Below, piece after piece: positions 25,753 to 33,651 of a DNA stretch of 64,000 nt; positions within the stretch are counted from its first letter, which is position 1; each line of letters opens with the position of its first letter. The translations under genes and the position numbers were made by a program. A model generated the notes under the pieces. It did no database searches, was not told the origin of the DNA, and saw nothing but the letters and a program-made list of their open reading frames with translations. Source of the DNA: Paenibacillus taihuensis (GTDB lineage: Bacteria > Bacillota > Bacilli > Paenibacillales > Paenibacillaceae); the NCBI RefSeq assembly GCF_003386535.1, contig NZ_QTTN01000036.1, positions 1 through 64,000 of the forward strand, read 5' to 3'.

Positions 25753-26526
25753 TTGCAAGAACGATTTGCTAGGACGAATAAAGCTGCATGGGAAAAGAAG
25801 GCTTATCAAGCATGGGTGCAGGCACATGGAGCCCCTAATGAACTTGCCGAGGAGCTTAAACAGAATTACAGGCATCTTCTGCGCTATTGGTTAAAATATA
25901 TTGGCGACCCGAAGGGAAAGAGAGTGCTTAATCTTCTTGGTTCAAATGGACGAAAAGCAATTTCACTCGCATTGCTAGGTGCGGACGTTACTGTGGTGGA
26001 CATTTCCGAAGAGAATCGATTATACGCCACAGATGTTGCTGCAGCTGCAGGTGTCGATATCAATTACATTTGTTCGGATGCTTTGAACATACCCAATGAA
26101 GAGCGTTTAGGCGAGTTTGATATCGTTTTGATGGAATTTGGTATCCTGCACTATTTCACAGACCTTAGCTCAATCTTTGCTGTGGTACATAGAAGACTGG
26201 CTCCTGATGGGCGCTATATTTTGACTGATTTTCATCCTTTGGCTCGTGCGTTAACAAGCGGCAATTATTTTGACGATCGTATCAAAGAAGGCGAAGTCGC
26301 GTTTGCAAAGCTGTTGCCAGAAGAAGAACGTGCGGAGACAGGTAAGGTGTTGGTTCGAGGCTGGACAATCGGAGAGATCATAAGCTCAATTGCAGCAACA
26401 GGGCTTTTTATACGGACTTTTGAAGAGATTCCTAGTAAAGCTAATCCTTCGATTCCTGAGTTTTATACGCTGATCGCGGATCATATTGGTATTGAAGGAA
26501 ATGGACTAGATCCTTTATCGAGATAA
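25753..26526 (+). CDS. Class I SAM-dependent methyltransferase
   Basis: 257 residues with a TTG start (TGGAGG 8 nt upstream). The SAM site is VLNLLGSNGRKAISLALLGADVTVVDIS, where the usual DxGxGxG is NLLGSNG, and the motif-IV region is FDIVLMEFGILHYF. This variant is common in Bacillus 'methyltransferase-like' proteins. The acceptor is unknown. Confidence 0.85.
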   Translation: MQERFARTNKAAWEKKAYQAWVQAHGAPNELAEELKQNYRHLLRYWLKYIGDPKGKRVLNLLGSNGRKAISLALLGADVTVVDISEENRLYATDVAAAAGVDINYICSDALNIPNEERLGEFDIVLMEFGILHYFTDLSSIFAVVHRRLAPDGRYILTDFHPLARALTSGNYFDDRIKEGEVAFAKLLPEEERAETGKVLVRGWTIGEIISSIAATGLFIRTFEEIPSKANPSIPEFYTLIADHIGIEGNGLDPLSR

Positions 26527-26553
26527 GCGAGAAATGCAAAAGGTGGGGAAAGC

Positions 26554-27048
26554 TTGAGAATTAGGACAGCAGCAAGGGCAATGATCATTCAAGATGAGAA
26601 GTTACTCGTCCTTAGACGTACTGGAATACAAGGGGAGTTCTATGTTCTCCCTGGTGGTGGACAAGAACTTGGCGAGAGCATACAAGAAACGTTGGTAAGA
26701 GAAGTACTCGAAGAAGTTAGTCTGGTGGTAGAACCAGAGCAGCTTCTCTTTATTAATGAATTTATTGGCAAGAGGGATTCTCTTTTCCCTGAATTAGAGC
26801 CCGATGTCCACCAGATTGACTTTACTTTTCTATGCAAAGTCATGTCCAATCATGATGCGCGAGTTGGAGAGACTCCAGACGTAGATCAGGTGGGCATTTC
26901 TTGGATTCCGCTGGAAGAAATTACCGATTATAATTTGCATCCACGTAATGATGTCCATTTTATATTAGGTGCACCTTCGAGAGACGCGTTATCACAATGG
27001 ATTTTAAATAAGGAAACCGTTATTTCTCCTTCATTCATAGCTGGTTAG
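26554..27048 (+). CDS. NUDIX hydrolase with altered Nudix box
   Basis: 164 residues, TTG start, AAGGTGGGG upstream. The box reads GGQELGESIQETLVREVLEEVSL: the metal-binding REx2EE is intact, but the Gly after EEx is Ser. VLRRTGIQGEFYVLPGGGQ precedes it, as in MutT-like proteins. It is probably still active, since that Gly shapes the loop rather than binding metal. Confidence 0.85.
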   Translation: MRIRTAARAMIIQDEKLLVLRRTGIQGEFYVLPGGGQELGESIQETLVREVLEEVSLVVEPEQLLFINEFIGKRDSLFPELEPDVHQIDFTFLCKVMSNHDARVGETPDVDQVGISWIPLEEITDYNLHPRNDVHFILGAPSRDALSQWILNKETVISPSFIAG

Positions 27049-27073
27049 CTAGGAGTAATAGTGCAATCACAAC

Positions 27074-27105
27074 AGGCTGCCGAATAGATGCTCGGTGGCC
27101 TTTTT
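27074..27105 (+). terminator. Likely terminator between the NUDIX and HAD genes
   Basis: AGGC-TG-CCGA pairs with TCGG-TG-GCCT across an 8-nt loop with an internal mismatch, followed by TTTTT. Its T-run runs straight into the ribosome binding site of the HAD gene (GGGAGTGAG), so it may act as an attenuator. Confidence 0.55.
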
Positions 27106-27117
27106 GGGAGTGAGCGT

Positions 27118-27666
27118 ATGTCAACCATTCAAGCTGTTTTTGCGGACCGCGATGGAACGATCGGCGGGACTGGGCATTTTATTCATCCGAGAGATTTCGA
27201 ACTGTATCCTTCATCGTTGGAAGCTATCCAATTACTGAAAATGCATGGAATAAAAGTATTCGCCCTTACGAATCAGCACAATATTGCCAAAGGTTTGGCT
27301 ACGGAAGAAGACTTCACTAACCAATTCATGCAGTATGGTTTCGATGCGGCATATATTTGCCCTCATGAGCCTGAAGACGGTTGTGAATGTCATAAACCAA
27401 GACCGGGTCTGCTGCTTCGAGCTGCGAGAGAACATGGACTAGACTTGGCACACTGTGTAGTAATTGGCGACGTAGGTTCAACCGATATGCTGGCGGCATC
27501 CGCAGTTGGGTCTCGCAGAGTTCTTGTTAAGACCGGCTGGGGAAAGCAATCACTCGAGAAGTATCGGCACAAATGGTATGAGCAAGCAACGCCGGATTTT
27601 GTCGCAAAGGATTTGCTAGATGGAGTTCGGTGGTTGATAGAGAATTTGCACAACGGAACCTCATAG
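27118..27666 (+). CDS. HAD-IIIA phosphatase, GmhB/HisB-N-like
   Basis: 182 residues. The nucleophile motif is FADRDGTIGG (first Asp attacks phosphate), motif II is FALTNQHNIAKG, the zinc-binding insert is CPHEPEDGCECHKP and the acidic motif is VIGDVGSTDMLAA. The zinc loop places it with GmhB/HisB-N phosphatases; as no heptose pathway is nearby, the substrate is open. GGGAG precedes ATG 27118. Confidence 0.87.
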   Translation: MSTIQAVFADRDGTIGGTGHFIHPRDFELYPSSLEAIQLLKMHGIKVFALTNQHNIAKGLATEEDFTNQFMQYGFDAAYICPHEPEDGCECHKPRPGLLLRAAREHGLDLAHCVVIGDVGSTDMLAASAVGSRRVLVKTGWGKQSLEKYRHKWYEQATPDFVAKDLLDGVRWLIENLHNGTS

Positions 27667-27757
27667 GAAAATTAAGGAACTACTTCTGTTCAATCAAGCA
27701 CCACCTGGGCTCTAGGCGAATATCCTGCCTTTGTTAAGTGCGAAAGGAGGATTCACT

Positions 27758-28657
27758 GTGATTCCCGGTTATCCCTATTACGGTTCCGAGGAGCGCTGTC
27801 GGCAGGTGCCGATTACGTTCCCGCCGCAGCATCAGAATGTGCAGCCAGGCCTTGAATACTTAATGAACCCGACGCCAATCTCAGATAATCCGGCCTACAA
27901 GGGCAGCGGCAAAATGAACGGAAAATTCGCTATCATCACAGGCGGTGACAGCGGGATCGGTCGTGCAATCGCTATCGGTTTTGCCAAAGAAGGCGCAGAT
28001 ATGGCGATCGTCTACTTGTATGAGCGCGAGGATGCGGAAGCGACAAGACGGATGGTGGCGCAGTATGGACGCAAATGTCTGCTGATCGAAGGCGATTTGC
28101 GCAATCCTGCTTTCTCGCCGGAAGTTGTTCGCAGAACGATTGAAGCATACGGCAGGCTCGATGTACTCGTCATGGGCCAAGGCGTGCAATATCCGCAGGA
28201 TTGCATTACGGACATCTCCAATGAGCAGATGGAGCAAACGTATCGAACGAATATTTTCCCCATGTTCTATCTGGTGAAAGCGGCCTACCCTCACTTGAAA
28301 TCAGGCAGCTCGATCATCTCCACAGCATCGGTTACTGCGTATGCAGGCGCGCCGCTCCTGGTCGATTACTCATCGACGAAAGGTGCGATCGTGTCGTTCA
28401 CCCGCTCTTTATCGCTGCAGCTCGCATGCAAAGGAATTCGCGTCAACGCGGTCGCACCAGGCCCGATCTGGACGCCGCTCATCGTATCGAGCTATTCGGC
28501 AGAGTATGTGAAGACATTTGGGCTGGAGACAGCGATGAAGCGTGCAGGCCAACCTTTTGAGCTCGCGCCGACTTATATTTATTTGGCATCCGACGATTCG
28601 TCGTTCGTCACGGGACAGGTGCTCCATGTGAATGGCGGCATCATGACCGAGACTTAA
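27758..28657 (+). CDS. Short-chain dehydrogenase/reductase (YhdF/YhxC-like)
   Basis: 299 residues of the longer stress-type SDR subgroup common in Bacillus, with a ~45-residue N-terminal extension (PYYGSEERCRQ...). The nucleotide motif is IITGGDSGIGRAIAIGF, the catalytic Ser is in IISTASVTAYAG, and Tyr-x3-Lys is in DYSSTKGAIVSFTRSL. The C-terminal SFVTGQVLHVNGG is typical. Its substrate is unknown. AAAGGAGG is 7 nt before GTG 27758. Confidence 0.9.
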   Translation: MIPGYPYYGSEERCRQVPITFPPQHQNVQPGLEYLMNPTPISDNPAYKGSGKMNGKFAIITGGDSGIGRAIAIGFAKEGADMAIVYLYEREDAEATRRMVAQYGRKCLLIEGDLRNPAFSPEVVRRTIEAYGRLDVLVMGQGVQYPQDCITDISNEQMEQTYRTNIFPMFYLVKAAYPHLKSGSSIISTASVTAYAGAPLLVDYSSTKGAIVSFTRSLSLQLACKGIRVNAVAPGPIWTPLIVSSYSAEYVKTFGLETAMKRAGQPFELAPTYIYLASDDSSFVTGQVLHVNGGIMTET

Positions 28658-28659
28658 TT

Positions 28660-28710
28660 GGAAAAGCATAGGAAAAGCATAGGAAGAGAATAGGAAGAGA
28701 ATAGGAAGAG
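28660..28710. repeat. Short tandem repeat, 11-bp period
   Basis: Four to five degenerate copies follow the SDR stop: GGAAAAGCATA twice, GGAAGAGAATA twice, then GGAAGAG running into the terminator stem. The copies come in identical pairs, which points to recent slippage. Confidence 0.75.
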
Positions 28711-28738
28711 CTTCGCTCCAGATGGGCGGAGTTTTTTT
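28711..28738 (+). terminator. Terminator of the SDR gene
   Basis: CTTCGCTC pairs with GGGCGGAG (with G/T pairs) around CAGAT and is followed by seven T. Confidence 0.85.
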
Positions 28739-28803
28739 GTTGTTTACAGCAGCGCGTCCGTCTATTAGAATGGATGAAATTACCACTGGAGGTGTTCGCC
28801 TGT

Positions 28804-29610
28804 ATGGAAGAAATTATCGATTACTATTCCGGCTTTGATGAGTGGGGGCGGCTTGACCGGGAACCGCTCGAGTTCAAAGTAAACCTGCATTACATTAGGT
28901 CGACTCTGCCTCAGGGCGGACACCTTCTGGACAACGGCGCTGGCCCGGGCAAATATGCGATGGAGCTGGCAAAGCTAGGCTATCGGGTTACGCTCAGCGA
29001 TTTGACGCCAAGATTGGTGGAGGTCGCCAAGGCGAAGGCGGTTGGGATGGGGCTTTCAGGTCATTTTGCCGATTTCCTGGTGCAGGATGCGAGACATCTG
29101 AGCCAGCTAGAGAGCAATCAATTCGATGCGTCGCTCATGTTAGGCCCGTTATACCATTTGCAAGATGAAGCCGATCGTGTGCAGGCGCTGCAAGAGCTGC
29201 ACCGTGTCACGAAGTCCGGGGGACTCGTATTCGTAGCCGTTCGGCCTCGCACGAGCAAGCTGCTCTCTGCACTGATGGCTCCTACTCAGTGGAAGCCGCT
29301 GGATCAGGTCGCGGCCATCCGCGATTTTATGCAGTCAGGCGTGTTCAATCATGCAGATAAAGGCAGGTTTACCGGCGCGTATTTCTTCAACATCGAGGAC
29401 GTGAAGCCTTTCTTCGAGCAGCATGGTTTTGAGACGATTCAGTTAATCTCGTCAAAAGGTATCGGCGGACGCTTAACCGAAGAGCATTGGGCATATTGGC
29501 GCGAACGTGGCGAAGAGGATGCGGTCTTGGAGCTCATCTATGAATCTGCGAAGGACCCGCATTTGCTGGGGACGGCTTCGCATTTGCTGTATATAGGGCG
29601 GAAGAAATGA
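28804..29610 (+). CDS. Class I SAM-dependent methyltransferase
   Basis: 268 residues. Motif I is LLDNGAGPGKYAMELAKLGYRV, the acidic strand is TLSDLTPRLVEVAKA and motif IV is SLMLGPLYHLQDEADR. It shares layout and end (ASHLLYIGRKK) with the 22899 protein. GGAGG lies 11 nt before ATG 28804; no better start is seen. The hairpin array begins ~15 bp after its stop. Confidence 0.87.
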   Translation: MEEIIDYYSGFDEWGRLDREPLEFKVNLHYIRSTLPQGGHLLDNGAGPGKYAMELAKLGYRVTLSDLTPRLVEVAKAKAVGMGLSGHFADFLVQDARHLSQLESNQFDASLMLGPLYHLQDEADRVQALQELHRVTKSGGLVFVAVRPRTSKLLSALMAPTQWKPLDQVAAIRDFMQSGVFNHADKGRFTGAYFFNIEDVKPFFEQHGFETIQLISSKGIGGRLTEEHWAYWRERGEEDAVLELIYESAKDPHLLGTASHLLYIGRKK

Positions 29611-29625
29611 TAGAAAAGACAGGAA

Positions 29626-30072
29626 GCCTGGGAGGCTGAGAGTCGAGAAAACCGACTCTCAGCGGCGACAAGCTGCGTATCCAGCGCTGAGAGTCGGAAT
29701 ATCCGAGTCTCAGAATCGAGAGGGTCCGAATCCGCGCCGCCTGGGAAGGCTGAGAGTCGAGAAATCCGACTCTCAGAATCGAGAGGGTCCGAATCCGCGC
29801 CGCCTGGGAGGCTGAGAGGCGAGAAATCCGACTCTCAGCGGCGAAAAGCCGCGTATCAAGCACTGAGAGTCGGAATATCCGACTCTCAGAATCGAGAGGG
29901 CCCGAATCTACGCCGCCTGGGAGGCTGAGAGTCGAGAAATTCGACTCTCAGCGGCGAAAAGCCGCGCATCCAGCGCTGAGAGTCGGAATATCCGACTCTC
30001 AGAATTCAGAGGTCCGAATCCGCGCCGCCTGGGAAGGCTGAGAGTCGAGAAATCCGACTCTCAGAATCGAGA
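29626..30072. repeat. Array of eight related hairpins, 113-bp period
   Basis: Five alpha hairpins (CTGAGAGTCG, 7-nt loop, CGACTCTCAG) start at 29636, 29750, 29812, 29925 and 30038. Three beta hairpins (CTGAGAGTCGGA, ATA loop, TCCGACTCTCAG) start at 29687, 29863 and 29976. Each alpha-to-beta gap is a 24-bp segment that can itself fold (CGGC-GAAAA-GCCG). The segments linking one unit to the next are ~35 bp and conserved (ending CCGCCTGGGAGG). A full unit is 113-114 bp; the second lacks the spacer and beta hairpin and is 62 bp. No credible gene lies in it. Confidence 0.92.
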
Positions 30073-30121
30073 ACGCTCCAGGTCGAGCCTGTAAACTGCT
30101 AATAAAAGCATGGATGGATGC

Positions 30122-30164
30122 AAAAAAAGAGCTAAGCATATTTACGCCGCTTAGCTCTTTTTCA
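30122..30164. terminator. Bidirectional terminator before the LysM gene
   Basis: AAAAAGAGCTAAGC pairs with GCTTAGCTCTTTTT around an 11-nt loop, giving a T-run on both strands. It ends the minus-strand LysM gene and any transcript coming through the hairpin array. Confidence 0.9.
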
Positions 30165-30218
30165 TTTTTCGGGTATCATTTGACTGGTAGGACAGCCCTC
30201 TATAATTCAATACATTCC

Positions 30219-30614
30219 TTATTGCTGCTGCGACGTTGTACCAGTACCTTGCATACCTTGCACGGCGTGCGCAGGCATCTCGGAGTAGGATTTTTGGCAA
30301 ACCATGTTCGAGATGCGAGGAATGTAGATCGTTTCGCCTTTTTTCATTGCGCTCGGGTTCACATGCGGATTTGCTTCTTCCATGATGGAGAGCGGCATGT
30401 TGTACTTGTGGCAGATCGATGCCATTGTGTCGCCGGTTTGCACTTGGTGCGTCGCGAAAACCATGTCATCGGACTTCCCGTCACGGAAGAATGGGAAGAA
30501 GAACGGCGAGAAGAAGAAAAACGGGAACAAGAAGCGGTTCGGGAAGAACGGGTGAACGAACGGACGGAAGAACGGACGGCCAAACCCGCCGCCTGGGAAA
30601 AATCCACGATCCAT
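30219..30614 (-). CDS. LysM-domain protein with Phe/Pro-rich N-terminus (spore-coat-like)
   Basis: 131 residues. Residues ~1-45 are extremely Phe, Pro and Gly rich (PNRFLFPFFFFSPFFFPFF), without a normal signal peptide. Residues ~55-100 are a LysM domain (HQVQTGDTMASICHKYNM to KKGETIYIPR), which binds peptidoglycan or related glycans. The C-terminus is Gln/Gly/Thr-rich. The composition recalls small spore coat or cortex-associated LysM proteins such as SafA relatives; that is inference. TGGAGG is 9 nt before the ATG. Confidence 0.8.
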   Translation of the reverse strand: MDRGFFPGGGFGRPFFRPFVHPFFPNRFLFPFFFFSPFFFPFFRDGKSDDMVFATHQVQTGDTMASICHKYNMPLSIMEEANPHVNPSAMKKGETIYIPRISNMVCQKSYSEMPAHAVQGMQGTGTTSQQQ

Positions 30615-30745
30615 TAAGCTACCTCCATATGAAAAAAATGGTTATTTGACTATATAGCATATCGCGGCTCCTGCGGATTCGTACCACGTCCAGTTAAAAT
30701 AGGCGAACGATTAAAAAACTGTAGGCGACGGCGAGCACCGGCGAA

Positions 30746-30763
30746 TTGGCACGAATCTTGCTT
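30746..30763 (+). promoter_or_regulatory. Sigma-54 (-24/-12) promoter of gabT-gabD-sigL
   Basis: TTGGCACGAATCTTGCTT matches the TTGGCAC-N5-TTGCW consensus fully, with GG and GC 10 nt apart. It is ~60 bp before the gabT start. It requires an AAA activator; KamR, encoded in this block, or a GabR-like protein elsewhere are candidates. Confidence 0.9.
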
Positions 30764-30822
30764 CTTTACTAGGCAGATAAAGGAACGAGTTACACGATAA
30801 TCTTCCTATAAGGAGCGACGAG

Positions 30823-32184
30823 ATGGACTTTCAATCGAAACGCCAGTTTGTATCGGTTGCCGCCGATTTTCCCGGACCTGCCGCGAGGAAGCTGCTGGAG
30901 GCAAGGCGGCAGTATGTGCCGCAAGGGCTGTCGAACACGACGCCGATCTTCGTGCAGCAGGCGCAAGGAGCGCTCGTTACGGAAGTGGATGGCAATGTGT
31001 TTCTTGATTTTGCCGGAGCGATCGGCTCACTGAATGTCGGGCACTGCCCGCCGGAAGTAGTCGAAGCGCTGCAGCGTCAAGCGGAGCAGTACATTCATAG
31101 CTGCTTCCACGTCGCGATGTATGAGCCTTACGTGAAGCTGGCAGAGAAGCTGGCTTCGATCACGCCGGGCACATTCGCGAAGAAGACGATTCTGCTGAAC
31201 AGCGGAGCTGAAGCGGTAGAGAATGCGGTGAAGATTGCGCGGAAGTATACGGGAAAGCCCGGCATTGTGTCGTTCTCCCGCGGATTCCATGGCCGGACGC
31301 TGCTTGGCATGTCGCTCACGAGCAAGGTGAAGCCATATAAATTCCAGATGGGTCCTTATGCGCCAGCGACGTACAAAGCGATGTATCCTTACCCGCTGTA
31401 CCGTCCAGAAGGAATGACGGAAGAGGCATATGCAAACTTCTGCGTGGATCAGTTTGAGCAATTTTTGCTCACCGAAGCGGCGCCGGAGGAGCTTGCTGCG
31501 GTTATTATGGAACCTGTACAAGGTGAAGGCGGGTTCATCATTCCGCCCATTTCTTATGTGCAAGGCATCTTTGAGATTTGCCAAAAGAAAGGTATTCTGT
31601 TTATTAGCGATGAAATCCAGACCGGATTCGGCCGGACGGGAACGATGTTCGCCTCTACACAGTTCGGCATCGAGCCGGACCTGATCACAATGTCAAAGTC
31701 ACTAGCGGCAGGCGTGCCAATTAGCGCCGTAACGGGGCGAGCCGAGATTATGGATGCGCCAAGCATAGGAGAAATCGGCGGCACATACGGAGGAAGCCCG
31801 CTCGGATGCGTGGCTGCACTTGCGACTATTGAACTTATAGAGCGCGACCGCTTATGCGAGCGTTCGGTGCAGATCGGCGAGCAGATTCGCAGCTTCTTCG
31901 GCGCGCTGCAGCAGCAGTTCCCGATCATTGCGGAGGTTCGCGGACTTGGCGCGATGTGCGCGCTTGAATTTGCGGACCCGGCAACCGGGAAGCCGCTGAA
32001 GGAGTTCGTCGCGAAGCTGGTCAAGGCTTGCTGCGAATCCGGCGTCATCGTGCTGAGCGCAGGCATCTACAGCAATGTGCTAAGATTTCTAACACCGCTC
32101 GTGATAACGGATGAACAGCTGCAGGAAGGGCTGCAAATTATAAGGGATGCCATTGCATCCACAGCCGGAACTGGATCGTACTAA
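30823..32184 (+). CDS. gabT: 4-aminobutyrate aminotransferase (class III)
   Basis: A 453-residue PLP enzyme. The PLP-phosphate loop is LLNSGAEAVENAVKIAR, the Asp that contacts the PLP ring nitrogen is in LFISDEIQTGFGRTG, and the Schiff-base Lys is K292 in TMSKSLAAGVP. The fold and neighbours (a succinate-semialdehyde-type dehydrogenase and a lysine-to-GABA pathway) favour transfer of the 4-aminobutyrate amino group to 2-oxoglutarate; other omega-amino acids remain possible. GGAG is 8 nt before the ATG. It is first in a sigma-54-driven operon. Confidence 0.88.
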   Translation: MDFQSKRQFVSVAADFPGPAARKLLEARRQYVPQGLSNTTPIFVQQAQGALVTEVDGNVFLDFAGAIGSLNVGHCPPEVVEALQRQAEQYIHSCFHVAMYEPYVKLAEKLASITPGTFAKKTILLNSGAEAVENAVKIARKYTGKPGIVSFSRGFHGRTLLGMSLTSKVKPYKFQMGPYAPATYKAMYPYPLYRPEGMTEEAYANFCVDQFEQFLLTEAAPEELAAVIMEPVQGEGGFIIPPISYVQGIFEICQKKGILFISDEIQTGFGRTGTMFASTQFGIEPDLITMSKSLAAGVPISAVTGRAEIMDAPSIGEIGGTYGGSPLGCVAALATIELIERDRLCERSVQIGEQIRSFFGALQQQFPIIAEVRGLGAMCALEFADPATGKPLKEFVAKLVKACCESGVIVLSAGIYSNVLRFLTPLVITDEQLQEGLQIIRDAIASTAGTGSY

Positions 32185-32199
32185 AGGGGGATGCACGAG

Positions 32200-33621
32200 A
32201 TGAAGAAAAAACTATACATCGGTGGAAAATGGGTAGAGCCGGGAGCGTATGCACCGCTCTATTCGCCGTATTCGGGAACGCTGCTTGCCGAAATTCCGCT
32301 GGCAACGAAGGAAGAGACGGAGCGCGCAATCGCGGCAGCTTATGAAGCAAGGGCGATTATGGCAAGCATGCCGGCGCATAAGCGGGCTGCCATTCTCGAG
32401 AAGCTGAGCCAGCTCATGGCTCAGCGGGCGGATGAGGCGGCCAGCATTATTGCGCTTGAGGCTGCGAAGCCGATCAAGACCGCGCGAACGGAAGTGGATC
32501 GGACGATCCAGACGTACAAGTTCGCGGCAGAGGAAGCGAAGCGGGTGACGGGCGAGATGATTCCGCTCGATGCCGCGCCTGGCGGAGAAGGCCGGATCGC
32601 ATATACGGTGCGTGAGCCGCTTGGGGTGATCGGCGCCATTACGCCGTTCAACTTCCCGATGAACCTGGTCGCCCATAAGGTCGGGCCGGCCATCGCTTCG
32701 GGCAATACGATTGTGCTGAAGCCGGCTTCGCAGACGCCGCTGTCGGCGTTCTTTCTGGCGGAGCTGCTTGAGGAGGCGGGACTTCCGGCAGGAGCGTTCA
32801 ATGTGGTCACGGGCTCAGGCGCGGTGATTGGTGACGTGATCGTACAAGATGAGCGGGTAAAAGCAATCTCGTTCACGGGCAGCCCACAGGTTGGCATCGG
32901 CATCCGAAACCGTGCAGGTCTGAAGCGGGTGGCGCTCGAGCTCGGTTCGAATTCAGCGCTCATCGTTGATAAGGAAGTGCCGCTTGCGAAGCTCATTTCT
33001 CGCTGCGTCTCGGGTGCTTTTGCCTACCAAGGTCAAGTTTGCATCTCGTTACAGCGTATCTATGTGCACACTGATATTTTTGACGAATTCGTGGAGCAGT
33101 TCACTGCGGCTGCAAGCCTGTTAAAGCTTGGTGACCCGCTTGATCCGAACACCGACCTGTCTACCATGATCACGAAGCAGGATACATCCAGAGCACTAGG
33201 CTGGATTGAAGAGGCTGTTCAGCAGGGCGCAAAGCTGGCAAGCGGCGGGAAGGTAGCGAATGGGATGGTGCTGCCAACCGTGCTGCTGGAGGTCGACCCT
33301 GCGGCAAAAGTGTCCTGCGAAGAGGTGTTCGCGCCAATCGTCATCATTAACCGCATCCAGGATATCGGCGAAGGGATCGCTCATATTAATGATTCTCGCT
33401 ACGGGCTGCACGCAGGTATTTACACAAACAACATTCATACGGCTTTTGAAGCCGCAGAGAAGCTGCATGTTGGCGGTGTACTTATCAACGATATTCCGAC
33501 ATTCCGGGTTGACCATATGCCGTACGGCGGCGTGAAGGAAAGCGGCATCGGCAGAGAAGGCGTGAAGTATGCCATTGAAGAAATGACGGAGCTGAAGACT
33601 ATTATTATTAATCGGACCTAG
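32200..33621 (+). CDS. gabD: Aldehyde dehydrogenase, probable succinate-semialdehyde dehydrogenase
   Basis: A 473-residue NAD(P)-dependent aldehyde dehydrogenase. The cofactor motif is FTGSPQVGIGIRNRAG, the general-base Glu is in VALELGSNSALIV and the catalytic Cys is C281 in YQGQVCISLQR. Next to gabT, oxidation of succinate semialdehyde to succinate is the simplest role, though the sequence resembles general ALDH/glyceraldehyde-3-phosphate-type members as much as E. coli GabD. ATG 32200 is chosen because AAGGGGG touches the ATG at 32191. It is co-transcribed with gabT (15-bp gap) and sigL (30-bp gap). Confidence 0.82.
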   Translation: MKKKLYIGGKWVEPGAYAPLYSPYSGTLLAEIPLATKEETERAIAAAYEARAIMASMPAHKRAAILEKLSQLMAQRADEAASIIALEAAKPIKTARTEVDRTIQTYKFAAEEAKRVTGEMIPLDAAPGGEGRIAYTVREPLGVIGAITPFNFPMNLVAHKVGPAIASGNTIVLKPASQTPLSAFFLAELLEEAGLPAGAFNVVTGSGAVIGDVIVQDERVKAISFTGSPQVGIGIRNRAGLKRVALELGSNSALIVDKEVPLAKLISRCVSGAFAYQGQVCISLQRIYVHTDIFDEFVEQFTAAASLLKLGDPLDPNTDLSTMITKQDTSRALGWIEEAVQQGAKLASGGKVANGMVLPTVLLEVDPAAKVSCEEVFAPIVIINRIQDIGEGIAHINDSRYGLHAGIYTNNIHTAFEAAEKLHVGGVLINDIPTFRVDHMPYGGVKESGIGREGVKYAIEEMTELKTIIINRT

Positions 33622-33651
33622 CTGTAGGCGAATAGAATATAAGGATTGAGC

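Noticed and set aside
29534-29863. Minus-strand ORF with repeated ARIRTLSILRVGF motifs
   Set aside because: It is a reading frame through the hairpin array and the methyltransferase 3' end; the apparent protein repeats simply mirror the DNA repeats, and no ribosome binding site is present.
29626-30072. CRISPR array or TPP riboswitch
   Set aside because: The gaps between hairpins are conserved, not unique spacers, and there are no cas genes. CTGAGA occurs, but the other TPP-riboswitch core elements are absent and no thiamin gene follows.
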